Shown here piece after piece: positions 36,281 through 46,212 of a stretch of DNA of 64,000 bases (its first letter is position 1; the number at the start of each line of letters is the position of its first letter). The DNA comes from CAKZLS01 sp963786305. GTDB lineage: Bacteria > Pseudomonadota > Alphaproteobacteria > Rhodospirillales > Defluviicoccaceae. A model generated the notes under the pieces. The model was not told the DNA's origin. It did not search any database and saw only the letters and a program-made list of their open reading frames with translations. Position numbers and translations under genes: made by a program. The stretch spans positions 310,001 to 374,000 of the forward strand of contig CAWAYL010000014.1 of the NCBI GenBank assembly GCA_963786305.1. The letters run 5' to 3'.

Positions 36281-36361
36281 GCGCGGCTCAGTGTGCAGTG
36301 CACAATAATGTCATGAACATAGCGCGGCTCGGTGTGCAGTGCACAATAATATCATGGTTTT
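36281..36361. repeat. Two tandem units of about 41 bases carrying the operators
   Basis: GCGCGGCTC(A/G)GTGTGCAGTG followed by CACAATAAT(G/A)TCATG occurs twice at an exact 41-base spacing, with one or two differences. Confidence 0.8.
36292..36345 (-). promoter_or_regulatory. Paired palindromic operators TGTGCAGTGCACA
   Basis: Two identical 13-base palindromes (36292-36304 and 36333-36345) lie 41 bases apart, about four helical turns, 28-81 bases before the MaoC/Pta start. Same-face spacing favours co-operative binding. The TGCA-rich form resembles sites of the polyhydroxyalkanoate regulator PhaR, but the regulator is not shown by the sequence. Confidence 0.6.
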
Positions 36362-36535
36362 GTCGACGGCAACGCGTGTTGGTTAGAAAAAATAAAAAAA
36401 TTCACGATGGGGCGATGCGGTCTTGAGCCGATCACATATGACCCATTTGCGGTGGGCGACTTGAACCGCCAACCATTAGCGGTCAAAAAGAAGCCGCTCT
36501 CTCGCCAAGCGGCCCTGCCGAAAAAGGTTTCGACA

Positions 36536-38230
36536 ATGCATCTGGATGCGTTTCTGCTTGCCGCCGTGATCCTCCTTGCCGCGGCCGCCGTGTTCGTTGT
36601 CCTGTTCAAACGGCTCGGGCTCGGATCCGTCCTCGGCTTTCTTGCCGCCGGGGTCATTGCCGGTCCGTCGGGCTTCGCGATTACCGACCAGGTGGATCAG
36701 CTTCGCCACTTCACTGAGCTGGGCGTGGTTCTGCTGATGTTCGTCATCGGCCTGGAAATGCAGCCCAGGAAGCTCTGGTCCATGCGCCGCGCCGTCTTCG
36801 GCATGGGCTCGGCACAAGTGCTTCTGACCGGGTTGGTGATCGCCGGGTATGGCATTTTCTATGGCTTCGAATGGAAGATTTCACTCATCCTTGGTTTCGG
36901 TTTTGCCCTTTCGTCCACCGCGTTCGTGCTTCAGATGCTGGGAGAGCGCGGCGACATGGCGACCGAGCATGGCAAGGCGTGTTTCTCGGTCTTGCTCATG
37001 CAGGACATCGCCATCGTGCCGCTCCTCGCCATGGTGCCGATCCTGGCGACCGCGCCGGTCATGGCCTCGGCGCAGCCCTTGTGGCTCGAGGGGCTCGTGG
37101 TCATTGCCCTGATCTGTTGCGTGCTGGCCGTTGGCCGATACGTCATTCCGTGGCTGTTGGCCAAGACGGCGGAGAGCCGGAACATGGAAGCCTTCGCCAT
37201 CGTAACCATGCTGGCCGCGCTCGGCGCCGCCTTTGTCATGGAACTGGTAGGCGTCTCCATGGCGCTCGGCGCGTTCCTGGTGGGCATGACGCTGTCGGCG
37301 TCCGACTACCGCCACCAGATCGAAGCGTCGGTGGAGCCGTTCAAGGGGTTGATGCTCGGCCTGTTCTTTATTTCCGTCGGCATGTCCATCAACCTCGGCC
37401 TGTTGTGGCATAGTTGGGCGGAGGTGTTGGGGGCGGTCGCCGCCCTGCTCATTCTGAAAGTGGTGACGTTGTATGTGCTCGGCCTGGTTTTCGGACTGGG
37501 CCGCAGCGTCGCGGTGCGAACCGCGTTCATTCTCTCGCAATGCGGCGAGTTCGGCTTTGTCCTGTTCGGCGCGGCGCACGCGGCCGGCCTGTTGGACGCG
37601 ACGCAGTTCGCGGTCGCGTTGTCGTTGATCACCGTCACCATGATCGTCACGCCGCTGGTGACCAAACTCGGAGATACGCTTGCCGAGTGGTTGAAGGCGG
37701 CGCCGGGCGCCGGGACTCCGGCCGAGCCGGCGACGGTGGATCTTGAACGTCACGTGGTGGTGGCCGGCTACGGTCGGGGTGGACGGGTGATCTCGCTGAT
37801 GCTCGAGAAAAGTGGAATTCCCTATGTTGCATTCGACATGGATCCCGAACGCGTCCGGCTGGGCAAGCGCGAGGGCCGCAACGTCCGCTATGGCGACATG
37901 ACCGATCCCCGTGTTGTCGATGCCTCCGGAATTGGCGACGCGGCGGCCCTCGTGGTGACCCTGTATGACATGCGTCACACGGAAAAGTTGGTCAGCACGG
38001 TGCGCAATTTCTATCCGGGCGTGCCCGTGTATGCCCGGGTCCGCAACCTGACCGTTCGCGATACTCTGCTTGCCCGCGGCGTCAGCCACGCCACGCCCGA
38101 GGCCGCCGAGGGGAGCCTGCAGTTGGGCAAGGCGGTGCTGCAGGGCGTTGGCACGAAGGACACGGACGTCCAGACCCTGCTCGACGACTTGCGGCGGCAC
38201 GATTATGAGATGCTTCGATTGGTTACCTGA
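36536..38230 (+). CDS. Monovalent cation:proton antiporter, KefB type
   Basis: A 564-residue CPA2 transporter. About 12 membrane helices (residues 1-385) include GFLAAGVIAGPSG, GLEMQPRKLW, DIAIVPLLAMVPIL and SQCGEFGFVLF. A TrkA-N/RCK nucleotide-binding domain follows (HVVVAGYGRGGRVISLMLEKSGIPYVAFDMDPERV). This is the architecture of glutathione-gated K+ efflux systems KefB/KefC; the ion is not proven. The start MHLDAFLLAAV is preceded by AAGG. It is divergent from the acetyl-phosphate operon. Confidence 0.88.
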   Translation: MHLDAFLLAAVILLAAAAVFVVLFKRLGLGSVLGFLAAGVIAGPSGFAITDQVDQLRHFTELGVVLLMFVIGLEMQPRKLWSMRRAVFGMGSAQVLLTGLVIAGYGIFYGFEWKISLILGFGFALSSTAFVLQMLGERGDMATEHGKACFSVLLMQDIAIVPLLAMVPILATAPVMASAQPLWLEGLVVIALICCVLAVGRYVIPWLLAKTAESRNMEAFAIVTMLAALGAAFVMELVGVSMALGAFLVGMTLSASDYRHQIEASVEPFKGLMLGLFFISVGMSINLGLLWHSWAEVLGAVAALLILKVVTLYVLGLVFGLGRSVAVRTAFILSQCGEFGFVLFGAAHAAGLLDATQFAVALSLITVTMIVTPLVTKLGDTLAEWLKAAPGAGTPAEPATVDLERHVVVAGYGRGGRVISLMLEKSGIPYVAFDMDPERVRLGKREGRNVRYGDMTDPRVVDASGIGDAAALVVTLYDMRHTEKLVSTVRNFYPGVPVYARVRNLTVRDTLLARGVSHATPEAAEGSLQLGKAVLQGVGTKDTDVQTLLDDLRRHDYEMLRLVT

Positions 38231-38254
38231 CGGCCATTGGGTGGCGAGTGTCGG

Positions 38255-40087
38255 ATGACGGGGTCGGGAGGGAGGATGAAGGGTGTACAGATCCCACTGC
38301 GATCGGCGCTGGTCCTTGGCTCCGGCGGGCTGATGCTGCTGGCGGTGGCGGTATCGCTTTTTCTCGGATACCGAGGCGCCAGGGAAACCACCGTTGAACT
38401 GTTGACCGACCAAGCTGAGACCGTCATCAGCGGGACCATTCACGTTATTGAGAGGGAGCTGGATCCCATCGTCGATCAGGGGGACTGGATCGCACAAGAA
38501 TTCGCCTCGGGCGACATCGATTTCAGCGATCCTAAGCGACTCGCTCTGTTCGTTCGCGGGGCATTGGCTGCGACGCCCGAACTGACGCGGCTGGCTTTGT
38601 TCACGCCGGATTTCCTGGAGCGCTTCTATACGAGGGCTGGCGGCCATGCCGAACTCTTGGACCGTTCTTCGGATGCAGAATTGAGGCAATTGCTTGGTAG
38701 CATTCGCGAACAGCGTGGTGCTTCCTGGGGGGCGCCCATCTGGGTTGATGACCTGGGCGAAACGGTGATCAACCTGCGCACTCCTCTGTTCAGAGAGGGG
38801 CGATTCCTGGGCGTCCTCATTCAAGGTGTGAGTATTGCCCGTTTGTCCCGCACTCTCTCCAAGGAGGCGGCGACGGACGATTTCGTGTATTTCGTACTGT
38901 ACGACCGGATGCAGGTTCTCGCCCATCCGCTGCTTGTGGATACGCGCAAGGTATTTTCGGACGCCGAGCCGCTTCCGGCGCTGGCCATGTTCGGGGATAG
39001 GAGTCTTGTGGAAATCTGGTCATCCGACCGTACTCCGTTCCAATACATCCGCCACAATTCCACGGTCCAGGGAGGCGTCGTTTCGGTTGACGATCATCGG
39101 TATGTCTTTATTCATCGCGAGCTTCGCCACTATGCCGATAAGCCGCTGACGGTCGGCGTCTATTTTGACAGGAACGTGGCGGAAAATTTCGAGCAGATCC
39201 TGCGACTGAGGAGAATTGCGTACGCGGGCGGCGCGATCCTGGTTCTCTCGGTGATCGCGGCCCTGTTGGTCGGGCGCGCCATCGGGCGACCTATCCTTCG
39301 CCTTTCCGACGCGGCCAAGCAAATAAAGGGCGGCGACCTCGACGCTTTCGAAACTTTGCCTCGGACCGCGTTTCGTGAGATCACGGATGCGTCCATGTCC
39401 TTCAATGCGATGGTTCAGGGATTGAAGGAACGCAACCTGGTGCGCGGGTTGCTGGGCAAGTACGTGCCCGAAGATGTGGCGAAAAACCTGATCAAGGATG
39501 GCGGCGCGATCGAGCCCATCTCGACCGAAGCGACGATCATGTTTACCGATATCGCCGGGTTCACCACCTTGAGCGAGTCCATGACGCCGGAAGAGATGGT
39601 GCACATGCTCAACGACTACTTCACCGTGATGGCCGATATCCTCGAGGATCATGGCGGGGTCATCGCTCAGTTCCAGGGCGACGGCCTGATCGCCATGTTC
39701 AATGTGCCGGTTGCCGATCCCCAGCATGCCGCCGAGGCGGTCCGCTCGGCCCTGCAGATCCAGAAGGTGGTCGGCGAGCGGTCCTTTGCCGGCCATGTCC
39801 TCTCGTGCCGGATCGGTTTGGCGAGCGGAGCGGTGATCGCGGGAAGCGTCGGCGCCAGCGACCGGCTCACGTTCACGGTGTATGGGGACACGGTGAACCT
39901 GGCCTCGCGGCTGGAGCAGATGAACAAGGAGTACGGCACCCGGATTCTGGTGCACCGGCGAACCGCCGAACTGGCGGGGGATTTCCCTTTCGAAAGCAAG
40001 GGGGAGGTGACGGTCCGCGGTCGGCTCGAACCGGTGGGCGTTTACACGGTCAAAGCGGGAACAACAGCGGGATCACCAACAGGCTGA
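38255..40087 (+). CDS. Membrane-bound adenylate/guanylate cyclase with sensor and HAMP domains
   Basis: A protein of about 610 residues: first membrane helix near 15-35, a large periplasmic Cache-like sensor (about 40-315), a second helix (GGAILVLSVIAALLVGRAIG), HAMP (RPILRLSDAAKQIKGGDL) and a class III cyclase domain (ATIMFTDIAGFTTLSESM, GDGLIAMFN, GLASGAVIAGSVGASDRLTFTVYGDTVNLASRLE). The metal aspartates and the transition-state Asn/Arg region are present. Several starts are possible (38237, 38255, 38276). The 3' end overlaps the convergent SLC13 gene by 38 bases. Confidence 0.88.
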   Translation: MTGSGGRMKGVQIPLRSALVLGSGGLMLLAVAVSLFLGYRGARETTVELLTDQAETVISGTIHVIERELDPIVDQGDWIAQEFASGDIDFSDPKRLALFVRGALAATPELTRLALFTPDFLERFYTRAGGHAELLDRSSDAELRQLLGSIREQRGASWGAPIWVDDLGETVINLRTPLFREGRFLGVLIQGVSIARLSRTLSKEAATDDFVYFVLYDRMQVLAHPLLVDTRKVFSDAEPLPALAMFGDRSLVEIWSSDRTPFQYIRHNSTVQGGVVSVDDHRYVFIHRELRHYADKPLTVGVYFDRNVAENFEQILRLRRIAYAGGAILVLSVIAALLVGRAIGRPILRLSDAAKQIKGGDLDAFETLPRTAFREITDASMSFNAMVQGLKERNLVRGLLGKYVPEDVAKNLIKDGGAIEPISTEATIMFTDIAGFTTLSESMTPEEMVHMLNDYFTVMADILEDHGGVIAQFQGDGLIAMFNVPVADPQHAAEAVRSALQIQKVVGERSFAGHVLSCRIGLASGAVIAGSVGASDRLTFTVYGDTVNLASRLEQMNKEYGTRILVHRRTAELAGDFPFESKGEVTVRGRLEPVGVYTVKAGTTAGSPTG

Positions 40088-41876
40088 CCGCCATGACCAT
40101 CAAACCCATGGGTGTTCCGACCTTGACGAAGTCCATGAAACGGTAGCTGCCGGGGACCACCACGAGGGTATTTACCGGCGACGAAACCGGCGTCATGAAC
40201 GCCGCCGAGGCTCCCATGGCCACGGTCATGGCGAACGGGTAGGGAGACACGCCCATGTCGTAAGCGGCGCCAATGGCGATGGGCGCCAGGAGCACCGCGG
40301 TCGCGGTATTGGAAATGAAACAGCCGATCCCCATCGTCAAGACGAACAGGACCGCCATCATTGCCATGGGGCCGGCATCGCCGAGGGCGGCTACCAGTCC
40401 GTCGACGATCAGAATGGTGCCTCCGGTTTCGTTGAGCGCCGTCGCCATGGGCAACATCCCGGCGATCAGAACCAGGCTTTGCCAATTGATGACCTTGTAG
40501 GCATCGACCATCGTGACGCAGCGCGCGAGCACCAGCGCCAATGCGGCCAGCAGCACCGCCGCCACGTTGGGCACCAGGCCAAAGGTCATGGCCACGATCA
40601 TCGCCGCTAGGATGATCAGCGCCGCCGGGGCCCTAGCGCGGGCGGGCGCGACCTCGGCCACCTCGACCGGCAGGCTGAGCACGATGAAATCCTTCATATC
40701 CTTCTGCAATCGGCCGATATCCTTCCACCCGCCGGCCACCAGCATGGAGTCGCCGAACTGCAGCTTTTCGCCGACGAAATCGGCGAGAACCGCCGCTCCG
40801 CCCCGGCGGATCGACAGGACGCTTACTTTGTGGCGGGATCGAACCTGGGCCTCCTTCAGTGTGCGGCCGATGAGTTTGGACTCAGGTGCCAGCATAATCT
40901 CGGCGAGGCCAAGCTCCTGGCTGACGTTTTTCACTTGCCGCTGCTCGATTACGAGCCGCTGCAGTCTCTGCGACCCGATGAAATGCTTGATGGGCTCTTC
41001 CTGGCCGACGACATAAAGAACGTCGCCGGCCTCGAACTCCGAGTGGGCTAGGGCCGGCTCCACCGATACGCCGAACTGTTGGCGCTTTTCCATGCCAATC
41101 ACGGTAACGGCGAAACGCGTGCGGAGCTTCGCGCCGCCTACCGTCTGGCCCACAAGGAGAGAGCCCTCGCTGACGCGCAGCCTGTGAAATTGGTCTGTCA
41201 GTCCGTAGGCTCCGGCCAACTCCTCAAGCCTGCGACCTTTGATTCCGGAACCCTCTTGTTCGCCGCGAACCGACAGCAAGCGGCGGCCAATGGTCATCAT
41301 GTAGAGCGTTCCTAAGGCGAGGGCCAGGAGTCCGATGGGAGTGAATGCGAAGAAGCCGAAGGGTTCGAGGTCGAGGTCCCTCACCGCCGCGTTGACCACC
41401 AGGTTGGGCGGCGTCGAGATCAGCGTCATCATGCCGCTGATCATCGCCGCGAACGCAAGCGGCATCAGTAGCCTCGACGGGTTTATGCCGGTCTTGCGGG
41501 CGACACTCAGCACCACCGGTATGAAGATGGCGACGATGCCGGTGGAACTCATGGGCGCGCCGACGATACCCACCAGCGGCATCAACACCATAATCAGTCG
41601 CGTTTCGCTGGATCCGCCCACCTTCATCAGCCAGTCGCCGAAGGCATAGGCGATGCCGGTCCGGACCATGGCCTCGCCCACGACAAACAGTCCGGCAATC
41701 ATCAAAACGACGGGATCGCCGAACCCGGCCACCGCTTCCCGGGGCGAGATCACGCCACTCAGCATGAGGGCAAGAAGAACGCCAATAGCGATGATGTCCA
41801 GGCGGACCTTGTCGCTGGCAAACAGCACGATGGTGACCGCCAGAAGGCCGAAAACGAAGATGGTCTCTCCGGTCAT
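40050..41876 (-). CDS. SLC13-family permease with two TrkA-C domains
   Basis: A 608-residue transporter of the divalent anion/Na+ symporter superfamily. N-terminal helices (residues 1-190) with GAPMSSTGIVAIFIPVV and LISTPPNLVVN, a cytoplasmic region with two RCK_C/TrkA-C repeats (about 215-390), then C-terminal helices with GCFISNTATAVLLAPIA and MTPVSSPVNTLVVVPGSY. The paired STGIVA/NTATA hairpins are the substrate motifs. Sulfate, phosphate or dicarboxylates are possible substrates. Confidence 0.88.
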   Translation of the reverse strand: MTGETIFVFGLLAVTIVLFASDKVRLDIIAIGVLLALMLSGVISPREAVAGFGDPVVLMIAGLFVVGEAMVRTGIAYAFGDWLMKVGGSSETRLIMVLMPLVGIVGAPMSSTGIVAIFIPVVLSVARKTGINPSRLLMPLAFAAMISGMMTLISTPPNLVVNAAVRDLDLEPFGFFAFTPIGLLALALGTLYMMTIGRRLLSVRGEQEGSGIKGRRLEELAGAYGLTDQFHRLRVSEGSLLVGQTVGGAKLRTRFAVTVIGMEKRQQFGVSVEPALAHSEFEAGDVLYVVGQEEPIKHFIGSQRLQRLVIEQRQVKNVSQELGLAEIMLAPESKLIGRTLKEAQVRSRHKVSVLSIRRGGAAVLADFVGEKLQFGDSMLVAGGWKDIGRLQKDMKDFIVLSLPVEVAEVAPARARAPAALIILAAMIVAMTFGLVPNVAAVLLAALALVLARCVTMVDAYKVINWQSLVLIAGMLPMATALNETGGTILIVDGLVAALGDAGPMAMMAVLFVLTMGIGCFISNTATAVLLAPIAIGAAYDMGVSPYPFAMTVAMGASAAFMTPVSSPVNTLVVVPGSYRFMDFVKVGTPMGLMVMAVSLLVIPLLFPL

Positions 41877-41918
41877 GGACTGTGTTTCCAGCGAATCCGG
41901 TCAGTTGGTCATCGGCGG

Positions 41919-42278
41919 TCAGTCTTTCTTGAGCCACCCCATGGCGGCGTCGCGCTTCGACGGCGAGAAAGCGCGGACCTCGGTGGGCGCCAACACGTCG
42001 CGGATCCTGTTCATCTCGTCGTTCCACCGAGAGTCGGCAACGATCGCCATGCGCTGGATCCGGTCGTTGTGGACGCGGCCGAACCAGGTACTGGCCGATT
42101 TCGCGCCCGCCTCCCATCCCGTGAGCTTATCCCAGTCCAACAGCACCCGGACAAAGGGATGTTTGCTCACGAGGGCGTCCATGTCCTCGCTCAGCAAATC
42201 GTAGTCGCCATCGCTGAGCATGCCGATCGCTTTAAAGGTGACGACGATGCTGTCGCCGTGTTGAACCAGTTCATACAT
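41919..42278 (-). CDS. SpoIIAA-like (STAS-related) protein
   Basis: A 119-residue protein with the SpoIIAA-like (DUF3478) pattern: MYELVQHGDSIVVTFKAIGMLSDGDYDLL, VRVLLDWDKLTGWE, ASTWFGRVHNDRIQRMAIVAD and ending AFSPSKRDAAMGWLK. These small domains bind hydrophobic ligands; the role is unknown. It lies 42 bases upstream of the SLC13 gene on the same strand, so the two are probably one transcript. Confidence 0.8.
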   Translation of the reverse strand: MYELVQHGDSIVVTFKAIGMLSDGDYDLLSEDMDALVSKHPFVRVLLDWDKLTGWEAGAKSASTWFGRVHNDRIQRMAIVADSRWNDEMNRIRDVLAPTEVRAFSPSKRDAAMGWLKKD

Positions 42279-42336
42279 AGGGACCCTCCATTCTCCGGCA
42301 GGTGGCGAAAAACGTTAAAGCTTACTCTGATCCGTG

Positions 42337-42348
42337 GATATTGCTCTA
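42337..42348. repeat. Half copy of the TAGAGCAATATC repeat
   Basis: GATATTGCTCTA lies between the divergent SpoIIAA-like and msrA genes. The other arm is not recognisable here. Confidence 0.5.
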
Positions 42349-42472
42349 GTACCGACTTTACTCAAAAAAGTGGCACGACGCTTCGGCGAGCCGGCCTTTA
42401 CGTGGAGCGGATCGCGATCCATCTCAGCGTTATCGCCGTAATTCCTTCATTCTCAGCAAAGGAACAGGGAGC

Positions 42473-43147
42473 ATGTGGTTCACACCCAAGCACAAAGTCA
42501 ACCTTCCGCCGCCCGATCAGGCGTTGCCCGGAAGATCGACCCCGATTTACGTTTCCCGGACGCACTACGTCAACGGCAATGCGCTGACGCCGCCTTATCC
42601 CGACGGTTTCGAGACCGTGGTGGTCGCCATGGGATGTTTCTGGGGCGCCGAGCGCATTTTCTGGCAGGCGCCCGGCGTGTACACCACCATGGTCGGATAT
42701 GCCGGCGGTCACACGCCGAATGCGACGTATGAGGAAACCTGCTCCGGCCTCACCGGTCATGCCGAGGCGGTTCGCGTCGTGTACGATCCTAACGTTACCA
42801 GCTTTTCGGCAATGCTGAAGCTGTTCTGGGAAAATCACGATCCCACGCAGGGCATGCGCCAGGGTAACGACGTGGGCACGCAATACCGCTCGGCCATCTA
42901 TGTGCACGGACCCAAACAGCGGGGCGAGGCCGAGGCCTCGCGCGCGGCCTTCCAGGATGCGTTGCGCGGTGCCGGCCAGGGCGAAATCACCACGGAAATT
43001 ATCGACGCACCGGCGTTCTACTATGCCGAAGACTACCACCAGCAATATCTCGCCAAGAACCCCGCGGGATATTGCGGCCTCGGCGGGACGGGGGTGAGCT
43101 GCCCGGCGCCTGTCGCGACGGAAGCCGGTTCGGCGGCGGGTTCGTGA
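42473..43147 (+). CDS. msrA: Peptide methionine sulfoxide reductase A
   Basis: A 224-residue protein reducing methionine-S-sulfoxide. The catalytic Cys55 lies in MGCFWGAERIFW; YAGGHTPNATYEETCSGLTGHAE, FWENHDPTQGMRQGNDVGTQYRS and YYAEDYHQQYLAKNP are family blocks, and a resolving-cysteine region GYCGLGGTGVSCP is at the C-terminus. The N-terminal extension (MWFTPKHKVNLPPPDQALPG) is usual in the longer alphaproteobacterial forms. It is cytoplasmic. Confidence 0.95.
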   Translation: MWFTPKHKVNLPPPDQALPGRSTPIYVSRTHYVNGNALTPPYPDGFETVVVAMGCFWGAERIFWQAPGVYTTMVGYAGGHTPNATYEETCSGLTGHAEAVRVVYDPNVTSFSAMLKLFWENHDPTQGMRQGNDVGTQYRSAIYVHGPKQRGEAEASRAAFQDALRGAGQGEITTEIIDAPAFYYAEDYHQQYLAKNPAGYCGLGGTGVSCPAPVATEAGSAAGS

Positions 43148-43149
43148 CC

Positions 43150-44046
43150 ATGCCGCGTGGAGTCTGCGCCGCGTCCATCGCGGCACTGACTTTATTGCTG
43201 TCCGGCTGCTCGGCCCTGACCGCGCTCAATGCGTTCGTTCCCGACGATGGCTATTCGGCGCGTCAGGACATCGCCTACGGTCCGCAGCCGCGCCAGGCGC
43301 TCGACGTCTACACGCCCGTGGACCGCGCGGATCCGGCGCCGGTCGTGGTGTTTTTTTATGGCGGAAGCTGGAAGTACGGCAGCCGTAAACAATACGAGTT
43401 CGTCGCCGAGGCGCTCACCGGGCGGGGTTACATGGCCGTCATTCCAGACTACCGCGTCTATCCCGACGTGAGCTTTCCGGCCTTCGTGGAGGACGGCGCC
43501 AGCGCGCTCCGCTGGGTCCACGACCACATCGCCGAATATGGCGGCGATCCTGAACGGATCTATGTCATGGGGCACTCCGCCGGGGCCTACATCGCTGCCA
43601 TGCTGAGCCTCGATTCCCGCTATCTCGCCGGCGCGGGGCTGTCGCCCGCGGTGATCCGGGCCATGGTCGGCCTCTCCGGTCCGTATGCCTTCGAGCCGCT
43701 GAAATACAAGAGCGTCCGGGCGGTCTTCGCCGATCATCCGGATCCAAGCGACCTGCGCCCCATCAACTTCGCCGACGGTACGGCGCCGCCCATGCTGCTC
43801 ATTCACGGCGGCGACGACACAACGGTCGTCCCATCGAACTCACGGACGCTCGCCGATAAGATCGAAAACGCCGGAGGCGAGGTGCGGTATATGGAGGTCG
43901 CCGGCAGTGGCCACATCGCGGTCGTGCTGGCGCTCGCCAAGCCGTTTCGCCGCGATGGCGGGATATTCGATACCGCCATCGCGTTCCTCAATTACGTGGA
44001 AACCACCGACAACCAAACGTCGGCCGGTACCGACGATCGCCGATAG
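43150..44046 (+). CDS. Lipoprotein alpha/beta hydrolase (esterase)
   Basis: A 298-residue protein with a lipobox (LLSGC, Cys20) followed by a carboxylesterase/BD-FAE-like hydrolase. The oxyanion region is VVFFYGGSWKYGS; the nucleophile is S143 in VMGHSAGAYIA, the acid lies in LIHGGDDTTVV and the histidine in GSGHIAVVL. Resembles polyhydroxyalkanoate or carbohydrate esterases; the substrate is unknown. It starts 2 bases after msrA and is probably co-transcribed. Confidence 0.85.
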   Translation: MPRGVCAASIAALTLLLSGCSALTALNAFVPDDGYSARQDIAYGPQPRQALDVYTPVDRADPAPVVVFFYGGSWKYGSRKQYEFVAEALTGRGYMAVIPDYRVYPDVSFPAFVEDGASALRWVHDHIAEYGGDPERIYVMGHSAGAYIAAMLSLDSRYLAGAGLSPAVIRAMVGLSGPYAFEPLKYKSVRAVFADHPDPSDLRPINFADGTAPPMLLIHGGDDTTVVPSNSRTLADKIENAGGEVRYMEVAGSGHIAVVLALAKPFRRDGGIFDTAIAFLNYVETTDNQTSAGTDDRR

Positions 44047-44104
44047 GAAGCGCTATCTCCCGCCAGCGTTAGACCCCATGTCCCATTAGGTCTGGGGCGT
44101 CGGT

Positions 44105-45674
44105 TCAGGGGCGGGGGGTTTCGACCAGGACCACCCTCTCTTTCGCACCGGCTTCCGGGGCGGTCGCCGGCTTGCCTTCAGAGGCCTCCGCGGTGACCGC
44201 CGCCGGACGGTCGTCGGCCGGTTTCCAGCCGCCGCCGAGCGAGCGGTAGATGCCGATCAGGAAGCTCGCGACCTGGCCTTGGCTCTCGAAATACAGGTCG
44301 TCCTGCACGGCCTTGGAGCGTTCCTGGGACTGGACGTTCTGGAAATCGGTGAGGCCGGTTACATAGAGCGTGGAGACCAAGTCCACCGATCGTGCCGCCG
44401 CTTTCGCCGACAGCCGCAGCGCCTCGCGCCGTTCGATTTCCTGAACGTAGAAAACCATGAAGTTCTCCACCTCGCGCAATGCGTCCAGCACGGTCTGCTC
44501 GTAGCTGAACAGCGCCGCCTGGGTCAGCGCGTCCTCGGCTTGGATGCGGCTGCGCACCCGGCCGCCGTCGAAGATGTTCCACTGGACCGTCGGACCCAGC
44601 GAAAAGGCGCGGCTCTCCCAATTGAAGAATTGCGATGGGCCGATGGTTTGCAGGCCGAAGAAACCGCTGAGCGAGAAACGCGGATACAGGTCCGCCTCGG
44701 CGACGCCGATCAGGGCCGTTTGCGCCGCCAACTGGCGCTCCGCCGCCCGGATGTCGGGACGCTGGCGCAAAAGCTCCGCCGGCCGCGCCATTAGGATTTC
44801 CTTGGGCGGCTGCGGGATCGGCCGGGGCTCGGCCAGTTCCGGCCACAGCGCCGACGGTTGCGCGCCGACCAGCACGCCGAGTGCGTGAACCGCCTGGGCC
44901 AGTTGTTGGCGGAATTGGGGAACGGTCGCCACGGTGGTGTACAGGTTCAGGTCGGCCTGGGCCACCTCCAGGTCCGACGCCAACTCCGCCGCCACCCGAT
45001 CGCGGACCAGCTGGAGGGTTTTCTTCTGCAATCTCGACGTTCTCCAAGGCCGAGGTGATACGGGCCTGTGCCGTTCGCACATTGACGTAGGCGTTGGCGA
45101 CCTCGGCGTACAGCGACACCAGCACGTCGCGGTAGTCCTCGACGGTGGCCTGAAGACCGGCGTCGGCGGACTCCACCGACCGCGCGATCCGGCCCCAGAT
45201 ATCCACTTCCCATTCGGCGCTCAGCCCGGTGGAATACAGCGTGCTGGTCCGCCGGCTGCCGACAATGTCGTTCGGCTGAACGTTTTCGCTGACCCGCGAG
45301 ATGTCGATATCACCGACACCGTCGATAGCGGGAAGTGCCTCGCCGGCCGCGAAGCCGACATTGGCACGGGCCTGGAGGATGCGCGCCACCGCTTGTTTGA
45401 CGTCGAGGTTGCCGGCCGAGGCGCGCTGGATCAGGCTGTCGAGAAGGGGGTCGTCGAAGGTCGTCCACCAGGTCCGGAGGTCGGCCTCGCCGACTTCGAG
45501 GCCCTCGGACAGGACCTGGTGCCAAGTGTCGGGCATTCGCGTCCGAGGCGGCTCGTAGTCCGGCCCGACGGCGCACGCCGTCAGCCAACCGGAAACGACG
45601 ACCAGGGACAGCACGGACGGAAGCCTGTGGCCGCTCCGCCGTCGCGGCCCGGCTGGAGATATCGTTTGCGTCAT
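44105..45674 (-). CDS. RND efflux outer-membrane channel (NodT/OMF family), frameshifted
   Basis: About 523 codons of an outer-membrane factor lipoprotein: SGWLTACAVGPDYEPP gives the lipobox and the family start; then two OEP domains (WWTTFDDPLLDSLIQRASAGNLDVKQA; RPDIRAAERQLAAQTALIGVAEADLYPRFSLSG; SLGPTVQWNIFDGGRVR). One base near 45030 changes the frame between VEIAE and KKTLQLVRDRV. It is usually paired with an RND pump and a periplasmic adaptor, which are not next to it here. It forms the TolC-like exit duct. Confidence 0.88.
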
Positions 45675-45861
45675 GGTCGCGGACGTCCCCTGGCTTCTAA
45701 ACGTCTTCGCTGGCGGCGGTCGCGCTCGGTGTCCGAGTCGGCCAAGCTATTCTTATTGAATGCCTCGGCGCCGCGCAATCCTTATCCCCCGGCCGTACGC
45801 CGAGCCCTTATGCCGTGGCATCTCCGGCGCGCCCGGCTTTGCGGCCGCCGAACGCCAGGCG

Positions 45862-46212
45862 TCAGCCGCTGGACCGGCTCCAGCCGCGGCCTTCCAGGCA
45901 CGACCAGTAGCTTCGCCGGTCCTGCTGGGTTACGCGGGGGCTTGCGATTGTACCGCCTTGCTGCTCGCGGAGCATTTCGGCTGCCAGTCTCGGGCTCGAG
46001 TTTCTGGTGAACTGACGGCAGAAGACGTCGGCGGCCCCGAAGTTCGGCGCCTCGCCCTCGCCTCGCCAGGTCCAACCTTCGCCCACCGGTTCCATGCTCT
46101 CGGGCAGGCTCGGGGCGACCTCGTAGGGGTCCTCCTCGGAGGCGCAACCTCCGGAGAGCGCCACCGCCACGGCGGCGAAAAGGGATAGGCTTGTCAATCG
46201 TCCACGCATCAT
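45862..46212 (-). CDS. Small hypothetical lipoprotein
   Basis: A 116-residue protein with a signal peptide and lipobox (SGGCAS). The mature part is rich in Pro, Glu and Arg and has two cysteines (DVFCRQF, YWSCLEGRGW) that could pair. The family is not recognised. Confidence 0.5.
   Translation of the reverse strand: MMRGRLTSLSLFAAVAVALSGGCASEEDPYEVAPSLPESMEPVGEGWTWRGEGEAPNFGAADVFCRQFTRNSSPRLAAEMLREQQGGTIASPRVTQQDRRSYWSCLEGRGWSRSSG

Noticed and set aside
36281..36361. CRISPR array
   Set aside because: Only two tandem units of 41 bases exist and there is no spacer variation or cas gene; it is a duplicated operator.
36881..38926. 681-codon minus-strand reading frame over the KefB-type gene
   Set aside because: Low-complexity His/Arg/Gln-rich translation typical of a shadow frame; the plus strand encodes a recognised transporter.
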